NCBI GenBank assembly: GCA_021029095.1
Contig: JAJOHG010000099.1
Span: forward strand, 38,427-102,426
Reading direction: 5' to 3'
Source of the DNA: Phellopilus nigrolimitatus
Taxonomy: Eukaryota; Basidiomycota; Agaricomycetes; Hymenochaetales; Hymenochaetaceae
DNA: 64,000 nucleotides
Shown: positions 33,402-45,100 of the stretch, piece after piece
Layout: each line of letters opens with the position of its first letter
Position numbering within the stretch: the first letter of the stretch is position 1
Program-made: the position numbers and the translations under genes
Notes under the pieces: generated by a model
Databases searched by the model: none
What the model saw: only the letters and a program-made list of their open reading frames with translations
Told to the model about the DNA's origin: nothing

Positions 33402-35001
33402 AGGGGCGTTCAAAGTAGGAACGGAACGTCGTTCCGTTCCTGTCGGCTACCCAGAAAGGAAAGGATTATTCAGCATAGTGTTAGCGGCGTTACATCTTGC
33501 TTGTCATTCCAAAATTTTACTGATCTAGCCTCAACCACTCTTTGTTTCAGCTTTTGAAAATTAAAGACATTATATGAGATGTATTATATATTATGAGCTT
33601 CTGAGAGTAAAATAAAACATATAGCACTGTCAAATCCAATGATGGTGGTTGAACCCTCCTGAGCAACCGGGTTTAATTTCCTAGTTCACTCTTTGACTAC
33701 AATGCATTGACATGCTGGATGGACATGCCGGATGTATTTTGTGTATGTATCAAATCTTTCTCTGACTGTTTTTTGAAGTTTTAGTATTTTTATTGTTTGT
33801 GAAACCCCAAGGCTGGAGCATGCATTTTTGGGAGCGAAGCTCCCTCTTACCGGGGTAGGGCTCCCAAAAAGCTATCATGTGACTTGCCACATGTGGCTGT
33901 GTGGCCCCCCCCCCGTGAGAACTGGCCGTAAATGGTGCATGCCTCCGAGGCATACAGCCGTCTCTCTTCTCTTTCTTTCCCTCCCTTCGATTCAACTTGA
34001 ACTCCTGAGCCCAGCAAATAAATCCTGCACTTTTGCTTACCAAAAATATTATTTTAAAAAATTGGGAAGTGAATTACCACGGTAGGGCTCCCAAAAGTCT
34101 ATCACGTGACCAGCTGCATGAGGCCCCCCCCCCCCCGGTGAGAACTGCTTATGATGCGAGCCGCTGCATATATGCTTGCTTCCTCTCTCCTCTTCCTTTC
34201 TTCCTTCCACACTTCAACTCTTGATCTTAGCAAATAAATTTTACATTCTGCTTACAAAATTAAATCAGGTCTGGTGAGAAAAAAAAAAAAGGACTTACCG
34301 GCCTCCCTAAAGCACATCAGGGAGTGTGTAGCCCCCTTACGTGAGAACTTTGCTCTGGCTGCATCTTGGGCCATCCTCTCTACACATTGAAGTATATAAA
34401 GGCTGACATTACCAGTGGAAAATTTTAACCATTACTTCCAGTTTCACTACACTGAAAATATTGAAGCAATGGTAATAGAAAGCTAGTATGAAAGAGCTCA
34501 GAATAAGCCTTAGTCATACACGCTTCGCTCCCCCCCTAATATGTGGGCACCCCACATATAAATTCATGTTAACTATTTGGGCACAACAAGACCATTGACC
34601 AGTCCTTTTAGAAATTAGAAGTACAGCATCACAGAAGTAGTAATTATGAGTATGGCAAGTGCTCGTCAAGAAAAAGTTGTGTTATGTGCAAAGGGACAAA
34701 ATATGTTTTGCAAAAGGTGTCGGTTTAGAAATTGATGCACATAAGGAAACATCCGAAATACCCCATTAGGACAAAAACATCCTAATCTATGGCAGATGCT
34801 GAGGTATATTTGTTGGGTTCTAGTGAACTTGGATGGTAAAGAGTGTTGAGAAGATGCATATATGCGCCATTGTCGCCGCCACAGTGCAAGCGGCGGGTGT
34901 GTGACCATCTGTGACTCAGGGATATAAGCTGAAGTAACCATTTCCTTCTTTGGTAGCCGACAGGAACGGAACGTCGTTCCGTTCCTACTTTGAACGCCCC
35001 T
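33402..35001. mobile_element. 1600-bp non-autonomous TIR DNA transposon
   Basis: Ends are near-perfect inverted repeats of about 50 bp: AGGGGCGTTCAAAGTAGG at the left and its complement at the right. Each TIR contains an inner near-palindrome of GGAACGGAAC with its complement. A 3-bp ATT duplication flanks it (33399-33401 and 35002-35004). The uninterrupted site in arm 1 reads GCTATTGTC, confirming the borders. No transposase frame inside. The interior holds two to three tandem units of about 240 bp with C homopolymers (near 33907 and 34127). A 3-bp duplication is compatible with PIF/Harbinger or CACTA elements; superfamily is unresolved. Confidence 0.88.
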
Positions 35002-36046
35002 ATTGTCGATGATCAGGTTAGAGTACATAAGCTAGCTATTGCTTGTTATGTAGATATAATATTAATATGGTTAGGGTTAGAACCTCTCAGAAACCAAAAA
35101 AAAAGGAGAGCCCTCCCAGCCCGAGGGCCGAAAAGGGACTGGAAAATATTGAGACAGTGCATGCAGCATAAACCGCATACAAACCAAAGACGCCCCCTGA
35201 GGACATGGTCGCCGTGCTATGGGAGGCCCCAATGGCCCGCACTCCCAAGACATGAAGGGGAATGCGCCATCAAGGTAAGTATGAGTTGTTCGTTTCGTCT
35301 ACGGCAGTATCTTATACGAACGACGATTGCGCACGGACCAGGCGCTCTAAGCGATCAAACTCAGCTGTGTTTCCTTCATCTTTTCGTTCCGCATTCTGAC
35401 ACACCATCAGCTGTGATGCGCTCGAGTTCTCTCTCTTCCTGAACCTATTATGAAGTCCGTTTCGATTCCATCAAGTTCTTCATGATCTCCTTCCGACATG
35501 TCTACTTTCGTCTTTTTCGACAAGTGGAAACCTTATACATACCACGAAACCGCAGAATCGCAGAGCTGCACATGTAGAAGACGGGCTAACACTCCTGACT
35601 GGGGGCTCGTACTTGGTCTGGCCTGCGGTACCTTTTCGCTCTGTGTCTGACTGCGCTTGCTTGACTTGTCTACTCGCCTGCAGATGGTGTTTGGGAACTA
35701 CACGCTGAATTGGACTTCGACATATACTTCCGCGGCCTGCTTCTCAATGTTGAATAGAACCTGTCGGCGTTTCGTTTACATCGCTTGATATCCTGATACG
35801 CGATCCTCAGGCCAGTGCACCTGCGCTCTGCCAGTCGCAATACACTTCGCGCGAGTGATACTATTCCTGACTGATTCAATAAGATTCTTATCCAAATACA
35901 AGGACGAGACTTTGAATGCAGTCGATACAATCTCCATCGGGACTCGCTTCGCCACACTCAGCCGCTCTCAGCTCACCGTGTGCTCCCTTGTCGTTTTCAC
36001 CCAGCTTTATATATCCAGACAATTACCTCTTTGACTGACGCCCAAA

Positions 36047-36385
36047 ATGCCCCTCACATTCGGCTCCAGCTCCAGCTCGCCTCTCCTCCCAGGTTCACCG
36101 CCAATCACCACGCCTTCCCTCACTTCGTGCTCGTCCTATTCCTCATCGACTTCGTCCTTCGCCATCATCGCGCCTCAGAAAGACTTCTCTGCTGCCTTTG
36201 GTGCGCTCGCGAGCACCTATGGCGCCGGCGCCTCCGCGCCGATACCTGTCCACGCTATACCCCGCGGTGTCGCTTCGACGTCCCGCCGGATACGCAAGTC
36301 ATTGAAAGAGCGGTTACGCCGCCTCATTTCAAACAATACTATACCGTCCCCGGCACCAGTACGCGTCGCTCTGCCGCAATCTTAA
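36047..36385 (+). CDS. YG-motif small protein (arm 2 copy), possibly truncated
   Basis: Open frame of 112 residues starting MPLTFGSSSS: Ser-rich N terminus, QKDFSAAFGALASTYGAG, PIPVHAIPRG and the basic helix RKSLKERLRRLIS, ending LPQS-TAA. Compared with the intact gene at 38596, the frame after this stop still shows traces of the second motif (VVKD ... GLCATG), an identical splice donor and a downstream exon near 36514. An ancestral, longer protein was therefore shortened by a stop and a deletion. The short form may still be made. Confidence 0.5.
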   Translation: MPLTFGSSSSSPLLPGSPPITTPSLTSCSSYSSSTSSFAIIAPQKDFSAAFGALASTYGAGASAPIPVHAIPRGVASTSRRIRKSLKERLRRLISNNTIPSPAPVRVALPQS

Positions 36386-36770
36386 TCTTCGTCTTCCTTA
36401 TCGCGTGCGGTTGTGAAGGACTCTTGCGGGCTTTGTGCAACGGGTAAGTAGCTTTCTAGGTTACATTTGCTATTCAACACTGATGAGCAAAATGCTCTCG
36501 TCCTTTTAATAGCACCTATAACCGGAAACTGTTCTCAACGGAAAGCATGACTGCGCTGTGTGCTTCATATATGTGTAACCTCAAGCCTACGTGTCTAGAT
36601 AGTGCAGTAAGGACACTGCTAATCAACGGATTACGGAACAGTAAATTCCGAACTTGGTGCCTTCCGTTATTCGAGTTTAGTCTCAGTATGTGCACGATTA
36701 TCACATTCCATTCCATTTGCCTTGCGCCGTGGTCTCCGACAATCAGAATAAAGGTCGAAAATAAGGTATT

Positions 36771-37855
36771 CATCGGGGTGCTTTACTTTGTAATGCGCAT
36801 GGTGCAAATTATAAAATCGACAAACTCTGCTATTCTCTCCTTTCTTCTTCCTTCGACCGGGCAGTGTCCACAACATAATACTTCCGAGAACGGCAGAAAA
36901 TGTCAGTACATAGTTTTAGGAGCGTCCTGAGAGCGGCAAATAACACACCATGAGATGACAGCAAGAGCCGTAAGGGTCCAAGTCAGACATAGGAGTCTTG
37001 CGATGCCACACGGCATCCTCGGAGGCCCAGGAGGCTGACGCCGCTGACTGCGCAAGGCTAGACAGCGGCTTCGACTGGACACATCCGAGCAGCGCCAACT
37101 TCCGCGCAGCAGACATGTCTGCCACCCCGCCAACAGCGCGCAGCTGGACGGGGCTGACACCATCGGTCTAGCTACATTACGGAAGTCGAGGGCTGGCTCC
37201 GTACGACGTGAACTTCCGCGGCTATTCGCCAGCAGACCTGTCCGTCTCCGCTCCGTTGGCGGCCGAAGCCGGGCGGAGCTGAGACCACATCGGAATGCCA
37301 CATTATGGAAGTTGAGAGGTCGCCTGAGTCGACGGACGGCGAAACACAAGGGTCTTGATTTTTCGTAACATGAATACAGCGAGGAGTGATAGGTGGAGTA
37401 TGGGAGAAGGACTCGGGCAGGGTACTGCTAGGCGAGGATGTGTCTGAGAAGGGAAGAGATTAGTGGTAAGGAGGTATGCCATCGAGTAACTACTTACATT
37501 CAAAAAGCGACATTATCGTTCAGCCCTATGAATGGGCCGAAAGAGTAGAAGGGTTATCGTCGACGAAGAGATTGTCGCATTGAGGTGGTCATGATGGTAT
37601 GCGCTAATTAGGCTGGCGGTAGTTAGGTGGCACACGCTCTGCTCAATGGGCCGTCAGGTAAAGCTGCGATGAATGGAGGAGAGCTTCTTACCTGGATTAA
37701 TGAGCGGCATACTGTGGACTCCTCATGCTGAGGTAGGAGTTTTTCTCGCAGAAGAGGTGATGGTAGGAGGGAAAGAGAGGCTGACGGTCGAGGGCGCGAA
37801 GGGACGCGACTTTATGCGGTCCAAGACAAAGTTCGAGCTCCGATATAGCACGTGA
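36771..37855 (-). repeat. About 1.09 kb dispersed repeat, copy 2
   Basis: Same unit as 10964-12049 (opposite orientation) and 45101-46185 (same orientation). Forms the inner end of arm 2, downstream of the YG-motif gene. Confidence 0.8.
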
Positions 37856-38595
37856 CAGACTAGTAAACCTTTTCGGCGCTGACTTGACCTTTTCGGGCAC
37901 GTTGCAGATCGTCGCCTTCTACAGTTCGAGATCCCCTGTTAGACCTTTTCTTTTTAAAAGTCGAGTTATCTCACCGCGAATCCACAAGCAGATAGTATGG
38001 TACGTCTTCCATCATTTTACAAATCCCTTTCGACATGTCTCTCCTCTGTTTCGGCAAGTAGAAGCCTTATACATACGTACTGCGGAACCGCAGCACGCTC
38101 CATGTGCAGGAAGCAGTCTGGGCAACTTTAGGTGTATATGCCACTCCTATATCTAACTGCGGTCTATGCTTGGCTTGGCCTGCGGTACCTTTCACTCTAC
38201 GTTCAACTGCGCAACTTGCTCGTCTTGTCTACGCACAATCAGAGTTCTAAGATGCTGTTTGGAATCTATACGCTAAGATGTGCGTCGATATGCACTTCGG
38301 CAACCTGCTTTGGAGACTCCCTTACTGCGCTCGACGTCGAATCGAACTAAGTGTCAGCAAGTCGTGTTATCGCTTCATATCATAATGCGCAATCCTCGTA
38401 CGCAGCTCCTGCGCATCGGAGCCGCAATAGACTTCGCGCGAGTCATGCTACTCCTGGCTGATTTATATATCAGGTTCTTATCCAACTAGAAGGACTGCGT
38501 TTTGAATCCAGTAATTCCAATCTTCAACACGCTTTCCTCGTCTTCGCTCAGTTTCATACACCCAACCGAACTATCTTCTTCACTTAGATCCAAAT

Positions 38596-39128
38596 ATGCC
38601 ATCTCCATTCAGCTCCAGCTCCAGCTCTTCTCTCCTCCCGAGCTCGCCGCCAGTCACCACACCTTCCCTCACCTTGCGCTCATCCTACTCCTCATCGACT
38701 TCCTCCTTCGCCACCAGCGCGCCCCAGAGGGACTTATTTTCGACCTTCGGCACGCTTGCTAGCACCTATGGCGCCAATGCCTCCGCATTCATACCTGTCC
38801 ATGCTATACCCGGAGGCGTCGTTTCGACATCCCGCCGGGCGCGCAAGTCGCTGAAAGAGCGGCTGCGCCTCCTCGTTCCAAACAGTCTTATGCCGTCGCC
38901 GGCACCAACGCGCGTTGCTCTGCCGCAGTCGCCTCCACCATCGGAGTCAGCTGCAAAGGATTACGAGGGCGCATTTGGCGCACTGCAGTCGACTTACGGG
39001 CTTTGCGCAACAGGTAAGTTCCTCTCTAGGTTACATTTGTTATTCGACATTGAACAATGCTTTCTTCTATTTCATCCTTATAATATATAGCGCCTGTAAT
39101 CGGAAATTCTTCTCAACGGAAAGCGTGA
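38596..39128 (+). CDS. YG-motif small protein with two motif copies
   Basis: Best-preserved long member. Two exons, 38596-39013 and 39091-39128 (GTAAGT...ATATAG), 151 residues. Ser-rich start MPSPFSSSSSSS; first motif QRDLFSTFGTLASTYGANA; PVHAIPGG; basic helix RKSLKERLRLLV; Pro/Ser spacer; second motif AKDYEGAFGALQSTYGLCA; C-terminal SSQRKA. The motif is thus repeated about 80 residues apart. Its upstream region (from about 38040) also resembles 35520-35800, so the gene duplicated with its promoter. Function unknown; no signal peptide or CAAX box. Confidence 0.62.
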
Positions 39129-39608
39129 CTGCGCTACGCGGATATGCCCCATATGTGTGGGACCTCAGGCCTGCATGTTTGGGTTGCACGATATGAATGC
39201 TAACCTTCAGCGGGTTGCGGAACAGTGAATCGACTTAATTGCATGGTGTCATTTTTTCCTTGCGTGAAGAAATTTGTTTCGAACCCCTTTATAAAGCCTT
39301 GTACATATTTCTCAGATTGCGTACGTTCTCACCTAGTTTGAAATCGGTTTACGGGTTAATATAGGATTCCCTTGTCATGTAAATGAAATTACCCGCGTAG
39401 CCAGTACTTTTACTACGTGAGGCAGTGAGCCACGATAGCCGCCTCAAGAGCAATATTTACGTCAAGTGCATTGAGCCGATATGACCGAAGAGAGAGTGCA
39501 CGTGAATGCCGTGCGTGCTAAACGGGCGGAGTTTCCGCGTCGCGTCACGTTTCACACGAACCATCATCTCTGACACTCATCTCCTCGAACTCGCCACAAC
39601 GGATAGTC
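39129..39608. other. Intergenic, no gene seen
   Basis: Beginning (to about 39200) still resembles the sequence after the arm 2 YG-motif gene (36535-36620). The rest is presumably the promoter of the F-box gene that follows. Confidence 0.4.
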
Positions 39609-41445
39609 ATGACATGGAGTGATTCTTTCAAACAAGGCATACAACTATTCCGGCAGGGAAATTATGAAGAGTCTTTGAACAAGTTCAATGAGGTTCGTGG
39701 TCACCATCACCGAGAGACCGAGTCGGGTTTCACCAGGGTAAAACAGGCGATATCAAAAAACAGCAAAGAAAAGTCTGTTTATGACTCCAGGGCAGCCGCG
39801 TTCGAGAAGCTGGACCGACCAGTAGATGCTCTGAGGGATTCCAAGAAGGTCATAGACCTTGCGCCGAGCTCATGGCAGGTTGTCCAATGTCTCCGATTGT
39901 CTATTGTCATTTTTTCCTTAAAGCTTTATCTCGCAGGGATACGTACGATCAGCGCGTCTTTTTCTTCAAGTCAAGAAACCTGAAGCTTCACTAAAAATGG
40001 TGGAGCTTGCCCTAGACCGACTAAAGGGCTCGAACGAGAAGAGGCGCGTTGAGCTTGATGCTCTGAAACAACAGGCGCTCAAAGACTTGGAACCTCCACC
40101 GTGCTTTTTCTCCAAATTACCGGTCGAGATATGCAGCGATATATTTGCCCTTGTTGCAGACAAAAGCAACGCAAAGATGCTCGCTCTCACTCTTATCTGC
40201 CGAGGCTGGCGGGAAATCATCCTTAACATGCCCTCGCTATGGCGCCGACTGGTGCTCACATCGAAGACGAGTGGCAAAAAGGTCGATGCGTGGCTGAAGC
40301 GGTCCAGAGGAACTCTCTCGAGCCTGGAGATCTGCAGAGATTTCGATTTCGATGCCCGTCTCAAGCATACTGCGCTATGCGTCGGAGAGCTTTTGGGCGA
40401 AGCTCGAGAGCTTGAAAGTAACTCTATCTAGTGAAACGAGATCAGTGGATCAGGCTCTTCCCTCAGGGTGGCTCGCCCAGCTTCAGCTACAGGCGCTCGA
40501 AGTCACCTCTCGTCACCGCTTACTATTCCTGAAGGACAATCCCTTAATGAATTTGGACATGACGCGCTTATCTTCACTTGTAGTTGATCAGGATTGGCAC
40601 TTCATGGAATTGCCTTCTTCCATGTACTGTTTTGAGGACGCTCAAAATTCAAGGAGACTGGGTCATACCCTGGGATATCTTCCCAGTCCTCGCGCAGAAT
40701 CCTCTGCTCGAAACGCTCATCATCGTTCCGGTTGAGACTTGTGCACCAGAGTCGGTTGAGATCCCCGAGCCCATTGAACTCGTTCACCTCCGTCGCCTCC
40801 ATCTGTCCGTCCCTCAATGCACCAATGTATACTTGCGCTATCCTCCGCTTCCCGAATCTTGAAGCACTTCACATAGAAAGGGCAGGTATTCAAGCTGAGG
40901 ACAGGCGCTGCCTCGACGTGCTAGTAAAGCAATCCCTGCTGCACCTCACGGATCTGCGATTTACTCGCTGCGGTCTCGAGCGTCAAAACGTACTCATATC
41001 ACTCCTCCAATCGGCGCCTAAGCTGAGACGTTTTGCTTATTCGCGGTGCATAGAGACAGAGGCAGTCGACACTGTCCTTACGGCGCTGGCGGAGCAGGCT
41101 CCAATTTCCTATTCCCAAGAAGGGTCGGAGACAGACGAGCGGCCGATCTGCTGTCCGCGCTTGCAACACCTGGACTTTACGGCGACCGTGGGTCTGAAAG
41201 CGGGACCCATCGTGCGGCTTGTCAAGGCGCACCTTCCACCTGCGGACGTACCGCTGCAAAAAGATTCAGATCGATCTTCTACATCTACGGCGCTTGTACC
41301 GCTGTCACGTCAGCTCCCGATACAGACGCTGATCCTCGATGATTGCGATGCATTCGACGCAGACGCGCTGCCATGGTTGCGGGCGAAGGTACCGCGGGTC
41401 AGCTTCAAGTTTACGCCGATCAAGAAAGTACGAATGCGGAACTAG
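39609..41445 (+). CDS. TPR/F-box/LRR protein (Pof3/Dia2 type)
   Basis: SCF ubiquitin-ligase adaptor; yeast and fission yeast relatives act in replication and chromatin maintenance. Exons 39609-39692 and 39747-39878, then a long exon from 39937. N-terminal TPRs: SFKQGIQLFRQGNYEESLNK, YDSRAAAFEKLDRPVDALRD and ARLFLQVKKPEASLKMVELA. F-box: PPCFFSKLPVEICSDIFALV with CRGWREIILNMPSLWRRL. A leucine-rich C-terminal region follows (LEALHIERAG, LQHLDFTATV, IQTLILDDCD). The long exon changes frame three times (near 40345, 40628 and 40830), each by +1. All three frames read sensibly, so these are likely indel errors, though a pseudogene cannot be excluded. Confidence 0.8.
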
Positions 41446-41696
41446 GTAGTAACATGGTGGTTGATAGTCTGCAATTCTTCCAGCAGAGCTTCTCAGAAGC
41501 CAACGTATAGTAATTCTGTGCTAGATATATACTTGATTATTTGCTCATCTAGTAAGTATCGCGAGTCGAAGACATGGTCTACGCCTTTCAATGTAGGAGC
41601 CTGGCAATACACGCATGTTCTTGAATCCACCTCTCTTTCCACGTACAGTACAGCTATTTCAATATCATGTGCTTTATGCGAGTAGCGCCGCCGCCG

Positions 41697-42056
41697 TCAC
41701 TTTTGAACAAAAGGTAATCGAGCGCACACTGTAGGTCGTCCGTTGAGGTTTGCTCGGGCATCCCGACGAGCTTCACGAGTAGCGGCTTGAACGTCTCGTG
41801 GCTTTTTGAGATCGGATATTAGCGTTCCGAGCATCGCCATCGTGGATGCTACAAGTTTGTAGGAAGGCGACTCGACTTCGATCATTTCGTACTGTATATA
41901 CAATCCTCGCTCATCGGCATCGACTGCGACATCACCCAGTTTCGAAGTTGCATTTCGTACACAACATAATACGTACCGGCCGTGCTGAAAATTTGAAGAG
42001 GGATCAACACATGACTTACGTAAGCAGACTTTCAACACTGTAGCAAACAAACTCAA
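41697..42056 (-). CDS. Possible small protein fragment, unrecognised
   Basis: Minus-strand frame containing YIQYEMIEVESPSYKLVAST and SDLKKPRDVQAATREARRDA, whose composition looks protein-like. Upstream sequence shows possible splice sites (ACAG near 42018, TTTCAG near 41988), so it may be the 3' part of a spliced gene. No family recognised; reality uncertain. Confidence 0.25.
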   Translation of the reverse strand: MSLFATVLKVCLRKSCVDPSSNFQHGRYVLCCVRNATSKLGDVAVDADERGLYIQYEMIEVESPSYKLVASTMAMLGTLISDLKKPRDVQAATREARRDARANLNGRPTVCARLPFVQK

Positions 42057-42655
42057 CCGACAACTTACTTACCAACCACCACAGCTGAACGCCCGGCTAA
42101 GTACTTCTGTCTTTTCTGTGGTTACATCTATGCAGTAGAGCTCAGTCGTAATCTTATTTGATGCAAGCGAGGCACCTCACTTGAAACGAAACTTGAAAGA
42201 TACTTCAGCTATAGCTCACTTCGAAATGGCTGGCTATTCAAGTTATACATGACACACAAGGGTATCATCACTGAAGGTTCTATTTGCCCTGGGATCTTCC
42301 TGCTCATATCTGATCTCCCGAGCCTCTCCCGCCTCAGTCGCACCATTGGCATGTACGTGTGCTTTGCTTCTGACAAGTCGTTAAGCACCTTCCTTGGCTA
42401 CACAATGCAAGTTACCGTTGTGCATTGACACTTTAGTCGTCATAGGAAATCATGGCAACGGCGTGTGATTTCAACCCCTCGTCCAAACTTAACCACAAGA
42501 TTTGCTTTCTTTCCGCAATGGTTTGTGCCAAGTTGAGTCTCTGTACATTGCATTACCCGGCCATGTGAGCGCAACAGCTTACATGCTACTTGGCACTCCC
42601 AAACATACCCACCGGCCGGCCTCTTATACCCCAAAGTACGCAGAAACAAAACAAT
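42057..42655. other. Intergenic, presumptive promoter of F-box gene
   Basis: No repeat or RNA gene recognised. Possible 5' exons of the minus-strand fragment at 41697 may lie here. Confidence 0.35.
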
Positions 42656-44294
42656 ATGGATGAAAAGAACGCGTGCGCAACTACGACAAGTAGGTGTCTA
42701 GCGCTCCCTGAGATAATATACGAGGTCGCATCGTACCTCCATAAATCACAGGACCTTCTTTCCACATCGAGTTGCTGCCGCATATGGTATGAAACACTGA
42801 TTCCACTACGCTCGAAACTTTCTTGTGTGCTCCTTCGCGATATCACGTCGTTTCGGGATTTCCTAAGCTCAAATGAACGTGCGGCGCATCATTGCCGAGC
42901 GTTGCGCGTGCGTCTACTGATGATTGTTTTTAAAGTGACTGGTGCTAAGAAGATTTTTTTTAGATTCTCTCTGAAGCGGAAGAAGACGTCGACGACGACG
43001 ATGACGACGAGGAAGACCGCGATGAGGAGGAAGATAACAATAATGATACTGATGATCAGAAAGATCAGCCAGCGAATGTAATTGACATGAGCGCCATCAG
43101 GGACATTCTTCACCTGCTTTCGAATAATGAAGGACTCAAGTTATTCATGTACGCGGTTCCCGGAGAGACATGTACGCCTCTACTTGAAGATATCTGGATC
43201 GCTCTGAGGAAACTGTCAAGCTCGCTTGAGGGTCTGTATGTCGAGCTGAGGGCATATAATAATTGGGTGAGTGCGAAAAGGTTTTCTCGTAGTGCAGATA
43301 TTCAGGATCATTATGTCTCCTCACCCCAGCACACGTTCTTGACCAGCCAATACAGCAACTTGCGATACTTACATCTTTTTCTTGGTATAGACGACAGACT
43401 ATCTTTATCTGATACATCCCCCAACCCAACGATCACACTCATCGCATTTCTCCACCAGCACAAGAATCTCCAAAACCTGCATCTTTATCTTGGGTCTCAG
43501 TTTGACGAGATGGACCTGTCAGAGCTCTACTTTCCCAACCTCCAGTCGTTCCTGCTAGCCGGAGATGCCAAAGTAAGGCAGTTTATTGTAAAACACACCA
43601 CCCTGCAGCATTTAAGCGTGCATGCCGACAGCGACGTCAAGCCGCTCACCGAACACGATCTGCCGAATCTTCTGTCTCTGCAGGTAAATCACCTGACTCT
43701 CCCTTGGTTCCAGAACATGCTGGCAGCCTCTTCCTCGTCGAGAAAGCAGCCTATTCGTAATCTATGTGTGATGAACCCCGAACTGGACTTAAATAATGTG
43801 GAACATATAATTGCGCCTCTCGGGAGGCAGCTCTGCTGTCTCGAGTTGAACTTTGGGTACCCTAATGAACGGCTCATATCAGTGCTTGAATATGTGAGTA
43901 GGATGTTTCCTGAGTTGGTTGAGCTATCCCTGGAAGTATCAAGCTGCGTGATCAGTGATGAAGACAGTGCTGCTGCAGTTAGCATGGTATGTACACAGCT
44001 TCTCGCTCCGTTCTGGATTTTAATTGTTTTCGGGCTCAGAGTTCAATTTTGGAATGTTTCGCAACGAGCAACCACTTACTGGCCATCTCTGTTTCAAGCG
44101 ATGAAAAGAAGGTTTTCAGAAAAGACGTCGACACGCTTTTGACGGTCCTTCCGCCACGGCTTCGTTACCTTGTCTGGAATGAACGCACGTTCCATCTCGA
44201 GCGCGAAGGACACATAATCAAAGCCGTGCGTACTTATCATCCGAGAAGCCTAAGAGGAAGCAGGTACATGAGACACTGGTACCTAAAGGACTAG
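42656..44294 (+). CDS. F-box protein with acidic region
   Basis: Probable SCF adaptor. Three exons, 42656-42907, 42964-43986 and 44040-44294, 509 residues, no frame break. F-box near the N terminus: CLALPEIIYEVASYLHKSQD followed by TSSCCRIWYETLIPLRSK. Exon 2 opens with an Asp/Glu run (about 30 acidic residues, 42976-43060). The remainder is leucine-patterned (NLRYLHLFLGI, NLQNLHLYLGS, NLQSFLLAGDA), typical of basidiomycete F-box proteins with degenerate LRRs. Targets unknown. The exon 1 start was chosen at the first ATG in frame with the F-box. Confidence 0.8.
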
Positions 44295-45100
44295 GATGAA
44301 GAAAAAAAAAGGTTTATGATCATGTCAGGGAGGACTACGAGGACTATGACACATAGATTAGTGCTCAAGACCTAGTCATAGTTCTGTGTATAGCTTCTGC
44401 GATATGACTGCTGGCCCGACTCCCCTCTCCCCCGATACGGATATACATGTATATCCCAGTGCATGTCTGTAGAGCAAAGTGAGCATATAGGCGAATGGGA
44501 TGCATGGACACTTGTAGGCTTGTCTTTGGAATCTTCAGAGTGACTAAATCAAGAGGGGTGTTGGCATGTCTTCGAGCCAATGTGCAAAAAGGAAGAGCTA
44601 ATCAAGCATGAGCCGAAAGTCTGTAGCCAGAAAAGAGCTGTTTGGATGTCGCCGGTATAGGCTAGACGTCATCGTAGCTGCTCGCTTGGTCCAAGATGTT
44701 GCCTAAGCTGATTGTCACAAATATATTGTTTTACTGGACTTCACATGCTGTGGAACTCGTGCCTTTCATTGTTTCAGGTAGGTAGGTAGGTAGGTAGTAT
44801 ATTACCGGCACAGTTCCATGAAGGAACACCGGTTGCAAAAATATATAATACAAACATATGCACTATAAACCTGACGCAGTATAATCTATTCCTGGATGAG
44901 AACACAGGGTAACTAACCACTAATCATAAATCTGTACATATATTGTCTAGTCCAGTTTAGTTTCTCAACATGTACGATTATCCCGTTTCATTCTACATTC
45001 TTGTATGGAATCCGCAATACGGCACCAAGAACATATTTGCCTTGCACCGTCGTTCAAACAGTTGGTGGCAGAGCTTTAATGATTGAGACACTGATATATC
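44295..45100. other. Intergenic with GGTA microsatellite
   Basis: Contains a (GGTA)n run at about 44777-44797. Otherwise AT-rich, with no gene recognised, up to the start of repeat copy 3. Confidence 0.5.

Larger units (their letters stand above)
31840..37990. repeat. Inverted duplication, arm 2
   Basis: Reverse complement of arm 1 (10830-15301), longer because it contains a 1600-bp transposon at 33402-35001. Order from the outer end: tRNA-Val, serine-rich gene (minus), transposon, shared non-coding segment, YG-motif gene (plus), 1.09 kb repeat. The copies differ by scattered substitutions and small indels. The flank beyond 37990 holds a further, more diverged copy of the YG-motif gene. Confidence 0.88.
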
